Positions 7,562-15,382 are shown, counted from the stretch's first letter. The stretch is DNA of 64,000 nt from JAWLHA01 sp041690535 (GCA_041690535.1 JAWLHA010000019.1:4084-68083), one strand, 5' to 3'. Notes: generated from the sequence alone by a model not told the origin. A program made the numbers and translations.

Positions 7562-8602
7562 TCAGCAGCCGCAACCGGGCGGCTCATCCTCCGCGCCGGT
7601 GTCGAACGGGATCCCGCCACCGCAGCCGGGGAAAAGCCCGTAATGGGTAGTGGTATCGCCGTAGAACTCGAAATGGCCGGCGAAGCGGGTCTCCCGGAGC
7701 ATGCGGAAGGTGTTGCCGCACACCGGCAGCACGCGCCCGGCCTCCAAACGGTGATGCTTGTCGAGGAGAAAGGCATGGGGCTGCTCCGGGACGGTGCCGC
7801 GATATCGCACCGCCTGACCATAATCCTCACAGTCCTCCTCCAGCCCCGGCAGCTTGAACAGGCGATAGGTTGCGGAGTGGAACCGCGTCTCCCCCAACCG
7901 GGCCTGTATGGCCTCGTTGGTGATGGAAAGTGGCCGATCCTCCACCAGGCACGGATCGGTAAAACCTGCCTGCCGCGCCAAGTGCAGAAAATCGTTCCAG
8001 TAGAGGGCGCCGGCCAGGCACTCGCCGTACAGCACCGGGTCGGACGCCAAGGCGGGCGGCACGCGCCGGTCGGCATAGACGTCGGAGAAGTAGAACTCCC
8101 CGCCCGTCTTCAACAGCCGCCACGCCTCGCGCAGCACCGCCAGCTTGTCCGGGACCAGATTGATGACGCAGTTGGAGACGATCACATCGAAGCCCGCCTC
8201 CGGCAAGTCGAGCTCGCCGAGCCGTTCGATATAGCCGAGCCGAAACTCGACATTGGCAAAGCCGAACCGCCCGGTGTGATACTCCAGGTGGCGGCGCCCC
8301 ACCTCCAGCTGCGCCTCGGTCATGTCCACCCCGACCACCCGCCCCTGCGGACCGGCCAGCTGCGACAGCACATAGCAGTCCTGCCCCGACCCGCAGCCGA
8401 GGTCGAGCACGTGGCGGCTCTGAAGTTCCAGCGGTGCGACCAGGCCGCAGCCGTAGTAGCGGCTGCGCACCTCCGGATGGACCCGCTCCAATGCCTGGCG
8501 AATGTGCGTCGGCGGCGCCCCTTCCGTGCAACAGGCATCGGTTTTCAGGTCCCCGCTGCCCTTGAGGACCTCGCCATAGTAGTGCTGCACCTGCGTATGC
8601 AT
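7562..8602 (-). CDS. Second ArsM-type methyltransferase
   Basis: A 346-aa SAM-dependent methyltransferase close to arsenite methyltransferases. It has an N-terminal CC (about residue 24), VLDLGCGSGQDCYVLSQLAG at about 66-85, GVDMTEAQLEVG, VSNCVINLVPDK and YGECLAGALYW, which hold the arsenic-binding cysteines. A C-terminal extension of about 90 residues ends in a Cys-rich PPGCGC tail, unlike the compact first ArsM. The GGGAG site places the start at 8602. It is convergent with the dsrE-like gene. It may methylate arsenite or an arsenosugar precursor. Confidence 0.85.
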   Translation of the reverse strand: MHTQVQHYYGEVLKGSGDLKTDACCTEGAPPTHIRQALERVHPEVRSRYYGCGLVAPLELQSRHVLDLGCGSGQDCYVLSQLAGPQGRVVGVDMTEAQLEVGRRHLEYHTGRFGFANVEFRLGYIERLGELDLPEAGFDVIVSNCVINLVPDKLAVLREAWRLLKTGGEFYFSDVYADRRVPPALASDPVLYGECLAGALYWNDFLHLARQAGFTDPCLVEDRPLSITNEAIQARLGETRFHSATYRLFKLPGLEEDCEDYGQAVRYRGTVPEQPHAFLLDKHHRLEAGRVLPVCGNTFRMLRETRFAGHFEFYGDTTTHYGLFPGCGGGIPFDTGAEDEPPGCGC

Positions 8603-8642
8603 CGACTCCCCTTTAGTGTGGTCCTGAACCGAGAATGGTTGC

Positions 8643-9638
8643 TTATCCCGCGCTGACCTCTGACGCCGGGGCGGCGCGCTGGACCGCAAAACCTTCCTGC
8701 TCCCAACGCTGCATCCCCCCTTTCACCAGGATGGGCTGGGCAAACCCGGCCCCGTCGAGCCGGCGCACCGCCTCCGCCGAGCGGCGGTCGGTACGGCAGA
8801 TCACCGTGATGGGGCGGTCGCGCCAGGGGGCGAGCTCCTCCAGACGCGCCGACAGCTCGGAGAGCGGCAGGTGATGGGCGCCCTGGATATGGGCCGCCGC
8901 GTACTCCTCCGCGTCACGCACGTCCAGTAGCAGCGGCGCGGCCTCCCCCGCCAAGCGGGTCTTCAGGGTGGGCACATCGATGACCTCCCCCGGGACACGC
9001 AGCCGCTGCACCAGCCGCGGCAGGAAGGCGGCCACCGCCAGCAGCGCCAGGGCCAGCAGCCCCTTCTGGATCAGCCCCTCGCCACCGGCCACCGCCTCGC
9101 GCCCGGCATAGCCGAGGTAGGTGTAGGCAATGGCCCCCGGGAGCATGGCGAGGTAACTGGTGACCACATACGGCACCAGGCGAATGCGTGTCAGCCCCAG
9201 GGCGTAGTTCAGCAGGTTGAAGGGAAACAGCGGCACCAGGCGCACGAAGGCGACAAAGCGCCACCCCTCCCGCTCGACCCCCTGCATCAGGCGCCGGGTC
9301 CGCGCCCCGGCCTTCTGCTCCACCCACTCCGCCGCCAGGTAGCGGGCCACCAGGAAGGCCAGCGCCGCCCCCAGGGTCGCGCCGGTCAGGTTGTAGAAGG
9401 TCCCCGCCACCGGCCCGAACAGGGCCCCGCCCGCCAGGGTCACCACCGAGCCGGGCAGAAACAGCACCGTGGCGACGGCGTAGAGCAACATGAACAGCAG
9501 CGGCCCGGCGGTGCCGGCCGAGGCCACCCACGCCTCCAGGGCGGCGGCGTCGAAGGCATCGCGGTAGGCCACTGCGGCGGCCACCGCCGCCAGCAGCAAG
9601 GCCCCGCCAAGAAGGCGCAGCCCACGCGCCCCGCTCAT
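8643..9638 (-). CDS. TVP38/TMEM64 membrane protein fused to a rhodanese domain
   Basis: The 331-aa protein has an N-terminal VTT/DedA-type membrane domain (residues about 5-210, with FLPGSVVTLAGGALFG at 60-75 and LRLVPLFPFNLLNYALG-like segment near 133-149). A cytoplasmic C-terminal rhodanese domain follows (about 218-320) with the active-site cysteine C281 in VICRTDRRS. Rhodaneses transfer sulfane sulfur. The fusion would hold that activity at the inner membrane. Its ATG overlaps the stop of the upstream hydroxylase gene by four bases, so the two are translationally coupled. Confidence 0.88.
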   Translation of the reverse strand: MSGARGLRLLGGALLLAAVAAAVAYRDAFDAAALEAWVASAGTAGPLLFMLLYAVATVLFLPGSVVTLAGGALFGPVAGTFYNLTGATLGAALAFLVARYLAAEWVEQKAGARTRRLMQGVEREGWRFVAFVRLVPLFPFNLLNYALGLTRIRLVPYVVTSYLAMLPGAIAYTYLGYAGREAVAGGEGLIQKGLLALALLAVAAFLPRLVQRLRVPGEVIDVPTLKTRLAGEAAPLLLDVRDAEEYAAAHIQGAHHLPLSELSARLEELAPWRDRPITVICRTDRRSAEAVRRLDGAGFAQPILVKGGMQRWEQEGFAVQRAAPASEVSAG

Positions 9639-10525
9639 CGGACCACCTCGGCGGAGGAGGCGCCTTTCGGTTCAGGGATCTTGCCGCCCGTATCGGTAAT
9701 GGGGTAGTCACGGGTCGGCCCCACGAACGGCAGCAGCAGCAGGCCCCCCAGGCTGGCCACCTGACGCGGCTCGCTGAAGCCGTGAATGCCGATGGTCATC
9801 CCCTCGTGGCCGTCCCGCGGCTGCGCCCGGTAGGTACCGCACAGCCGGTCCCACCAGGGCAGGTTGAAGCCGAAGTTGCTGTTGGCCTCGTCGCGGTGCA
9901 CCGAGTGGTGGACCCGGTGCATGTCAGGGGTGACCACAACGAGGCGCAGCACCCGATCCAGCCCCAGCGGCAGACGCACGTTGCCGTGGTTGAACATGGC
10001 GGTGGCATTAAGCAGCACCTCGAAGATCACCACCGCCACCGCCGGCGCGCCGAGCACCACGATCACCGCGAACTTGATGAGCATGGAGAGCACGATCTCG
10101 ATGGGGTGGAAACGGGCGCCGGTGGTGACGTCGTAGTCGCGATCGGCATGATGCATGCGGTGCAGCCGCCACAGCACCGGCACCGCGTGGAACATGACGT
10201 GCTGCAGATAGATGGCGAAATCCAGCAGCAACACCGACAGCAGCACCACCGGGGCCCCCGGCAGCGCGAGATGGTGAAACAGCCCCCAGCCGGCCTGCTC
10301 GGCAAAGAGCGCTACCCCCACCGCTGCGGTGGGGAAGATGATCCGCAACAGCACACTGTTGAACACCACGATCCCGAGATTGGCCAGCCAGCGTCGTCCC
10401 TTGGAAAGGGACAGGGCCCGTCGCGGCGCCGCTATCTCCCAAAGAGCCATCAGGCTGAAGATACCGAAAAAGAATCCCAGACGAATGGGCAACTCATGGC
10501 CCAACACCCACTGTTCAACCCCCAT
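9635..10525 (-). CDS. Sterol desaturase/fatty acid hydroxylase family protein
   Basis: A 296-aa integral membrane di-iron enzyme. The eight-histidine pattern is complete in outline: HVMFH at 109-113, HRMHH at 122-126 and HRVHH at 203-207, between hydrophobic segments. The family hydroxylates or desaturates lipids. Residues 37-43 (ALSLSKG) are encoded by a short palindrome that looks repeat-derived. The gene heads an operon with the TVP38-rhodanese fusion and sits directly behind an ATTCAA-N8-TTGAAT operator. The lipid substrate is unknown. Confidence 0.85.
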   Translation of the reverse strand: MGVEQWVLGHELPIRLGFFFGIFSLMALWEIAAPRRALSLSKGRRWLANLGIVVFNSVLLRIIFPTAAVGVALFAEQAGWGLFHHLALPGAPVVLLSVLLLDFAIYLQHVMFHAVPVLWRLHRMHHADRDYDVTTGARFHPIEIVLSMLIKFAVIVVLGAPAVAVVIFEVLLNATAMFNHGNVRLPLGLDRVLRLVVVTPDMHRVHHSVHRDEANSNFGFNLPWWDRLCGTYRAQPRDGHEGMTIGIHGFSEPRQVASLGGLLLLPFVGPTRDYPITDTGGKIPEPKGASSAEVVR

Positions 10526-10545
10526 AATCCCCTCCCTTGTTTTTT

Positions 10546-10565
10546 ATTCAAGCGAATAATTGAAT
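10546..10565. promoter_or_regulatory. Shared operator ATTCAA-N8-TTGAAT (hydroxylase operon)
   Basis: An exact copy of the arms and spacing seen at 6981-7000 lies 21 bases upstream of the fatty acid hydroxylase start. The spacers differ (GCGAATAA here), so the conservation is confined to the arms, as expected for a protein binding site. Confidence 0.7.
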
Positions 10566-10622
10566 ACAAAGCGGGGTCTGTCAACATGTTTGCCGCCTTG
10601 GGTGGGTGGCACGGCCGATCGG

Positions 10623-11003
10623 TCAGGACGTCTCGGCTGCGGTGCAGAGGCAGTGTTCGCGGATGAGCTGCCCCAGGGCCTCCATGGAGGTGCAGCGGTT
10701 GATCCGGGTGGCGTCCAGGCAGATGGTCAGACCCGCCGCCGTCTCGTGGAAAACTGTCGGAAGGGCAGCCTCCACATCGGGGTGGCGGCGGCGCAGCTCG
10801 TCACGGTGCAGGAAGGCGCAGGGGATGCCGAGTTCATCAAGGAAACGGCGCCACTGGCTGCGCATGGCAAACGGGGTGTGGGTGATCGCGCAGAGATTGC
10901 AGGCGTAGGTCTGCGGGGAGAGGAGCTTGTGGGCCGCATCGGCCAGGGTGTTGAAGAGGCCGCTGTCGGCGTTGTAGACGAAGACCAGCCTCCTCCCGGT
11001 CAC
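10623..11003 (-). CDS. Uncharacterised 126-aa protein, last gene of the arsenosugar operon
   Basis: I do not recognise a characterised family. The product begins RRLVFVYNADSGLFNTLADA, like a nucleotide- or sugar-binding beta strand and loop, and has CNLC near residue 36 and a C-terminal CLC. It starts with GTG, overlapping the stop of the preceding small membrane gene (GTGA). Position at the end of an overlapping operon with ArsS and two glycosyltransferases suggests a role in arsenosugar formation. That is context only. Confidence 0.75.
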   Translation of the reverse strand: MTGRRLVFVYNADSGLFNTLADAAHKLLSPQTYACNLCAITHTPFAMRSQWRRFLDELGIPCAFLHRDELRRRHPDVEAALPTVFHETAAGLTICLDATRINRCTSMEALGQLIREHCLCTAAETS

Positions 11004-11218
11004 GGCCGCATGCCCTGCCTGGCCGCCTTGAGCACCAGCAACACGACCGGCGTGCCGTGCATCAACAGGTCGAAGATGTCGATGGGCCGCTGCAATTGGC
11101 CCTCAGCCAGCATTTTCAGCTTCTCCCACAGGTGCGGCTCGGGCACAAAGGGCGCCAGGCCAAGAAGCAGGGCCGCAGCGATCAAGGTGAACCAGGGCAG
11201 GCGGTCGAGCCATTGCAT
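11000..11218 (-). CDS. Small membrane protein (72 aa) of the arsenosugar operon
   Basis: The product has two hydrophobic segments, LPWFTLIAAALLLGLAPF (about residues 7-24) and a second near 52-62 (TPVVLLVLKAARQ), joined by a basic-acidic loop. Similar short proteins are sometimes mislabelled RND transporter, but there is no RND domain. The start codon lies 37 bases inside the end of the glycosyltransferase gene. It may anchor pathway enzymes, which is speculation. Confidence 0.7.
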   Translation of the reverse strand: MQWLDRLPWFTLIAAALLLGLAPFVPEPHLWEKLKMLAEGQLQRPIDIFDLLMHGTPVVLLVLKAARQGMRP

Positions 11219-11835
11219 GGGGTGTCCTCCGTACTTTGATGTAAGTGGGGCGGCAGCAATGCGAGGTCTTCGGGCCGGTCGATGTCCGCCCGCCGCCTCA
11301 GCTCCCGCCACCGCCAACCGAGGGCAGTCAGGCGCCGGCGGGTCTGGGTGAGCACTGCGTCGGTGCCCCAGGAAACCCCCTCGAACAGGACGGCATCCAA
11401 CTGACGCAAGCCCAGCAGGTAGTAACCGCCATCAATGGCGGGGCCAAGCACTGCATCGGTCTCCGCCAGTGCGTCGGCGGCGGCGATGAGATCGGCCGCC
11501 GTCAGGCCGGGGCAATCGGTACCGATAAGCACCACCGGCCCCTGCCCGAGCGCCGCGGCAGCCGCGTGCTGCATCCGTGCGCCAAGGTCGCCGCCCTGCT
11601 GGGCGCGGCAGGTGATGCCGAAGATCTCGGCGCAGGTGGCGAAAAAGGGGTGGTGGGGATCGGGATGGCACCAGAGTTCCATGGGGAGGCCGCTCCCGAG
11701 GGCGGTCGACAAGGTGTGCAATGTGAGGCGCTGCTGAAGCAAAGCGGCACCCTCGGCCCCCAAGGCCGGGATCAGCCGGGTCTTGGCATGGCCCGGCACC
11801 GGCGCCTTGGCGAAGAGCAGAATGCGGGCGGTCAC
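11182..11835 (-). CDS. TIGR04282-type arsenosugar glycosyltransferase (DUF2064)
   Basis: A 217-aa GT-A fold protein. It opens RILLFAKAPVPGHAKTRLIP, the family signature, and has LIGTDCPGLTAADL near residues 101-114 and VLGPAIDGGYYLLGL near 130-144. The family is named from its linkage to the arsenosugar radical SAM enzyme. The start is GTG, overlapping the previous stop as GTGA, which indicates translational coupling. Sugar donor and acceptor are unproved. Confidence 0.88.
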   Translation of the reverse strand: MTARILLFAKAPVPGHAKTRLIPALGAEGAALLQQRLTLHTLSTALGSGLPMELWCHPDPHHPFFATCAEIFGITCRAQQGGDLGARMQHAAAAALGQGPVVLIGTDCPGLTAADLIAAADALAETDAVLGPAIDGGYYLLGLRQLDAVLFEGVSWGTDAVLTQTRRRLTALGWRWRELRRRADIDRPEDLALLPPHLHQSTEDTPCNGSTACPGSP

Positions 11836-12515
11836 CGGTAAAGCCTGGCCAGCCGCGCCGGACTGACCCCGAGCGCATAGGCGAGGCGCAGGCCCCACAT
11901 GAGCACGATGGTCCGCACCACACCGTGCTGTTCCCATCGCCGACTGGAGGTGACCAGCGGGCGCGCGCTCAGGCAGGCCGGCCGGCCGGCATGGCGCTTG
12001 AGGGTCCGGCTGAGGGCGATATCCTCCATCAGGGGCTGGTCGGGGAAGCCCCCTACCCTATTGAAGGCAACCCGTGCCACGAAGATCCCCTGGTCACCGG
12101 TGGCGATCCCGGACAGGCAGGAGCGAAGGTTCATCAACCGGGCCACCACCTTCAGCAGCAGGTGGCGCCCGGAGAGGTGCACGTCGAACCGACCCCAAAC
12201 CCGACCAGCCGTCAAGGCATCGGCGATGTCGCCGTCCGCCTCCTCCGGCGCCAGGGTGTCGGCGTGCAGAAACCAAAGCACGTCGCCCCGCGCCGCCGCG
12301 GCACCGGCATTCAGCTGTCGAGCGCGCCCGCGGGGGCTCATCACGACCCGATCGACCAGGGGCGCGGCCAGTGCCGCAGTCCCATCCGTGCTGCCGCCAT
12401 CCACCACGATCAGCTCATGGCCGCGTCCGCGCATCCCCTGAAGGCGCTGCAGCGTGGCAGACAGCGTGGCGGCCTCGTTGAGCGCAGGGATGACGATGGA
12501 GAGGGTCGCATTCAC
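11832..12515 (-). CDS. TIGR04283-type arsenosugar glycosyltransferase (GT2)
   Basis: A 227-aa family 2 glycosyltransferase. LSIVIPALNEAATLSATLQR is followed by ELIVVDGGSTDGTAALA (about 36-52) and the metal-binding FLHADT (about 94-99). MEDIALSRTLKRHG-type acceptor motif lies near 168. The gene starts with GTG overlapping the arsS stop (GTGA). In this gene neighbourhood the enzyme is expected to act on the arsenical ribose precursor. Its exact step is inferred. Confidence 0.88.
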   Translation of the reverse strand: MNATLSIVIPALNEAATLSATLQRLQGMRGRGHELIVVDGGSTDGTAALAAPLVDRVVMSPRGRARQLNAGAAAARGDVLWFLHADTLAPEEADGDIADALTAGRVWGRFDVHLSGRHLLLKVVARLMNLRSCLSGIATGDQGIFVARVAFNRVGGFPDQPLMEDIALSRTLKRHAGRPACLSARPLVTSSRRWEQHGVVRTIVLMWGLRLAYALGVSPARLARLYR

Positions 12516-13474
12516 GCCAACGCGCCGCCGCAGCTCGACCCCTGCCCGGCCGTGCAACCGTAGCAGTGATCCGCCACCACGATGGGGTTGTCGCGCAAAT
12601 GGAGTCCGGCCAGGTCGCGGATATGGACCCGCTCCCGCCCACCCGCGCGCAGCGGCAGGCCGAGCATCTGGTTGAAGTCGCAATCATACAGCCAACCCTG
12701 CCAATCGACGCTGATGTGCGAGCGGCACATCACGCGGTCGAGATTGCCGGGGGTGAAGGCCCCCTTCAGCAGGTGCAGGTAGTCGCCGAACCCGCCTTGG
12801 GAGAGCAGGACACTGCCGAAGCGCTGGATGGGCAGGTTGGTGAGGGCGAACAGGTGGTTGAATACGATCCCGTAGCGCTCGTGCAGCACCTGCCGGTACT
12901 GCGCCTCCAGCCCCGCCTGGGGCGGCGGCAGAAAGGGACCGGTCGGGTTGTAGACCAGGTTCAGCACCCGCCCGCTGCCCTCCTGGCCATAGCCCAGTGC
13001 GTTCAGCCGGCGCAGACCGCGCAGACTCGCCTCGAACACCCCCTTGCCGCGCTGACCGTCCACGTTCTCCTCCAGGTAGCAGGGGAGTGAGGCGATCACC
13101 TCCACCGCCTGCTCGGCGAGGAATTCGGCCAGGCGCTCCTGCCCCTCCACCTCGAGGATCGTGAGATTGCAGCGGTCGAGGACCCGCAGGTTGAGCCGCC
13201 GGGCGGCCGTGACGAGGACCCGGAAATGGGGGTTCAGCTCCGGCGCTCCACCGGTCACATCGAGCGAGGTGAAAGCGCCCCCTTCCAGGCAGGTGATCAC
13301 CTCGGCGACAGTCGCGGCGGACATCTGCTCGGTGCGCCGGGGGCCGGCACCCACATGGCAATGCAAACACGTCTGATTGCAGCGGTAGCCGAGGTTGACC
13401 TGGAGCGTGTGGGGCACACCACGCTGCAGGGGGGGAAAGTCACCGGGTTGCAGCAGGGGCAGCGTCGCGAGCAT
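12512..13474 (-). CDS. arsS: Arsenosugar biosynthesis radical SAM enzyme ArsS
   Basis: A 320-aa radical SAM protein. The 4Fe-4S motif is C32-x3-C36-x2-C39 in GYRCNQTCLHCHVGAGP. The C-terminal part has several further cysteines (MCRSH, YDCDFN, HCYGC-x6-C) as in ArsS. ArsS joins dimethylarsinite to the 5'-deoxyadenosyl group of SAM, giving the core of oxo-arsenosugars, so ArsM products from the same island are its likely substrates. It overlaps tlpA by 35 bases upstream and the glycosyltransferase by four downstream. Confidence 0.92.
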   Translation of the reverse strand: MLATLPLLQPGDFPPLQRGVPHTLQVNLGYRCNQTCLHCHVGAGPRRTEQMSAATVAEVITCLEGGAFTSLDVTGGAPELNPHFRVLVTAARRLNLRVLDRCNLTILEVEGQERLAEFLAEQAVEVIASLPCYLEENVDGQRGKGVFEASLRGLRRLNALGYGQEGSGRVLNLVYNPTGPFLPPPQAGLEAQYRQVLHERYGIVFNHLFALTNLPIQRFGSVLLSQGGFGDYLHLLKGAFTPGNLDRVMCRSHISVDWQGWLYDCDFNQMLGLPLRAGGRERVHIRDLAGLHLRDNPIVVADHCYGCTAGQGSSCGGALA

Positions 13475-14015
13475 GGGATTCAGTAGAGAGCAAAGGTGTT
13501 TGTTTCAATTCCAGCATCGGGGCCAGGAGGAGCGGGTCGTCCCACTCCCGCCCGCCGATGGCGCGATAGGCAATGCGCCCCTGGGGATCCACCACAAAGG
13601 TGGAGGGGAGTCCGCGCACGGGCCACTGCCCGATCACGGCGCTGTCGCGATCGAGCAACAGAGGAAATTCGACCGGATAGTTGGCAGTGAACCGAAAAAC
13701 GGTCTCCGCATCTTCTCCGACGTTGATCGCCAACATCGACACGCCCTGCTCCATCAGCTGTTCCCAGGCGCGTTGCATTGAAGGCATCTCCTCGCGGCAG
13801 GGGGGGCACCAGGTGGCCCAGAAGTTGACGACCACGGGCCGGCCGCGCAGGTCCGACAGGCGGTGCACGTTACCATCGAGGTCCTCCAGGCGGAAGTCGG
13901 GGGCCATCGGCCGCTCTTCCACTGGTGTCAGCGTTTGGGGCTTTCCGCCCGCTGCGAGCGCGCCAGCGGTGAACGAACAGCAGAGAACGAACAACACAAT
14001 TCTCGACAGCGACAT
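13440..14015 (-). CDS. TlpA/ResA-family thiol-disulfide oxidoreductase
   Basis: A 191-aa secreted thioredoxin-fold protein. A signal peptide covers about residues 1-22 (VLFVLCCSFTAGALAA), and the active site WCPPC lies near 69-73, preceded by the typical RGRPVVVNFWATW. GLPSTFVVDPQGRI holds the cis-proline. It faces the periplasm. Within the arsenosugar operon it might keep thiols reduced for arsenic handling, though cytochrome c or redox repair roles are equally possible. A GAGGGAG ribosome site precedes ATG. Confidence 0.85.
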   Translation of the reverse strand: MSLSRIVLFVLCCSFTAGALAAGGKPQTLTPVEERPMAPDFRLEDLDGNVHRLSDLRGRPVVVNFWATWCPPCREEMPSMQRAWEQLMEQGVSMLAINVGEDAETVFRFTANYPVEFPLLLDRDSAVIGQWPVRGLPSTFVVDPQGRIAYRAIGGREWDDPLLLAPMLELKQTPLLSTESHARDAAPAATR

Positions 14016-14027
14016 TTAAATACTCCC

Positions 14028-14156
14028 TCAGAGACGGTCGGAAGCGCAACGCATCCGTTCGAAGCGCACCCGCCGTGGATTGCCGTCCTGTTCGAAGGCA
14101 ACCTCCAGATCGAACACCCGCCCCGCGGCAAGACCGGCACGGGCCTGCCAGCGCAT
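14028..14156 (-). CDS. Translationally coupled 42-aa ORF between hydrolase and tlpA
   Basis: Its ATG overlaps the hydrolase stop in a TGATG junction, and its TGA ends 12 bases before the tlpA start. The product is basic and amphipathic, with RVFDLEVAFEQDGNPRRVRF in the middle. I recognise no family. It might be a small accessory protein or the tail of a lost gene. The coupling and tight fit in the operon favour translation. Confidence 0.5.
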   Translation of the reverse strand: MRWQARAGLAAGRVFDLEVAFEQDGNPRRVRFERMRCASDRL

Positions 14157-15055
14157 CAGTGTGCCTCGACAAACTCTGTAACGAGGTCGGCCAGCTCCTC
14201 GGCGTAGAGGTCACGGAAGAAGTGGTCGGCACCGTCGATCACGGCCAGCTCCACCTGCTCGGCAGCGGCGAGCGGCTCCATCTTCTCGATGAGGTTCGCC
14301 ACCACGTTGTCTTCGCTGCCGGCGACCACCAGCACCGGTTTGTCCAGCCGCGCCACCAGATGCGGCGTGTCCATCCGTTCGTCGGGGCGATAGTAGGAGA
14401 CGAAGGCCTCCGCCGTGGCGCTCGTCTGCGCGCAGTAGATGAAATCGACAGCCTGCAGCATCCGCTCGCCCGCGCCCGCCTCGACCGCCTGCTCGGCCTG
14501 GGCGAGCACCGCTTCCAGCGGCTTGCCATAGCGCTTCTTGTAGTCCTCGGAGGCGTATGCCTGGCCCCAGGTTGCCGGCGCCACAAGCACCAGTCCACGC
14601 ACTGCGGGATCATCGCGCTCGGCCCCGAACCAGGCGGTCTGATTGCCACCACGGGAGTGCCCGAGCAGCACCACGGAGGTCACCCCTTGCTCTTTCAGCC
14701 AGGCGAGCCACAGGCCGATCTCGTCCAGCGCATCGGTGTGTCTATGGGTGTGCGGGGTGGCACAGTCGTACATCCCGCTGCGCTCGCTCAGACCGAGGCT
14801 GAGGTTGATGGCCAACGAGGTGTAGCCGCGGTCTTTGAAGGCGTGCTGGAGGGCATCCATGATCTCCATGCGGTTGTGGGCCAGGGTGCCGTGGGTCATC
14901 AGCAAGACCGGAGCGTCCTTCCAGCCCTCACTGGCGGTTTCGAGATTGGCGGTGAGCGTCAGGCCGTTATGGTCAAGGGAAACCTCCCCGGCGTGGGCCA
15001 GCATTGACGAACACAGCAGCACGGCTCCGCTCACGAAACGGATGACTTTGCGCAT
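14156..15055 (-). CDS. Secreted alpha/beta hydrolase heading the arsenosugar operon
   Basis: A 299-aa alpha/beta hydrolase. It has a signal peptide at about residues 1-22 (VSGAVLLCSSMLAHA), the oxyanion region LLMTHGTLAHNRMEIM, the nucleophile elbow GHSRGG near 136-141 and a catalytic-type GADHFF near the C-terminus. The protein should be periplasmic. The ATG at 15055 is used because the signal peptide starts there. The promoter region carries the third copy of the shared operator. The substrate is not evident. Confidence 0.85.
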   Translation of the reverse strand: MRKVIRFVSGAVLLCSSMLAHAGEVSLDHNGLTLTANLETASEGWKDAPVLLMTHGTLAHNRMEIMDALQHAFKDRGYTSLAINLSLGLSERSGMYDCATPHTHRHTDALDEIGLWLAWLKEQGVTSVVLLGHSRGGNQTAWFGAERDDPAVRGLVLVAPATWGQAYASEDYKKRYGKPLEAVLAQAEQAVEAGAGERMLQAVDFIYCAQTSATAEAFVSYYRPDERMDTPHLVARLDKPVLVVAGSEDNVVANLIEKMEPLAAAEQVELAVIDGADHFFRDLYAEELADLVTEFVEAH

Positions 15056-15085
15056 AAACTCCTCCGGTGGGTACGGTATGACTAT

Positions 15086-15105
15086 TATCAATTGTTTTGT
15101 TGAAT
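15086..15105. promoter_or_regulatory. Shared operator, TATCAA-N8-TTGAAT (arsenosugar operon)
   Basis: The site is 31 bases upstream of the hydrolase start and differs from the other two copies by a single base in the left arm. Flanking bases extend the dyad to ATTATCAA/TTGAATAAT. The same 8-base spacer and the same position relative to the gene support one common regulator. Confidence 0.65.
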
Positions 15106-15205
15106 AATCTGAGTCGATGAGGTGGTAATGTCAAGGGAGGGTTCACTGGCGCGCCACTTGCGGCACAATCTGGCTGCGATTGGCGCTTTCTCCGTTTGTC
15201 TCGCA

Positions 15206-15287
15206 GGGTGAACGCCTACTCACCCAAGGGCGACACAAGTCCTTGAAAGCAGGTCGTCGGCCGCATGGATGGGTGCAAGGACGACTT
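15206..15287. repeat. Repeat family R1, partial copy
   Basis: The stretch matches the consensus of a dispersed element. It starts AGGGTGAACGCCTACTCACC, continues through AAGTCCTTGAAAGCAGGTCG and CGGCCGCATGGATGG, and ends near GTGCAAGGAC. Only one terminal arm is present. The remainder of 15106-15382 holds no gene I can support. Confidence 0.8.
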
Positions 15288-15382
15288 ATGCCGCGGGAGG
15301 GCAGCATTCGTGAGCGGCTGATCGATGCCAGAGAGCGGTCATTGCGGAGTTGTGAGGCAGCGGGCGGTCGGACGTGAGCCGG

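Noticed and set aside
7484..8656. 390-codon frame opposite the second arsM gene
   Set aside because: The opposite strand has complete ArsM motifs and a ribosome site. This frame has no recognisable domain.
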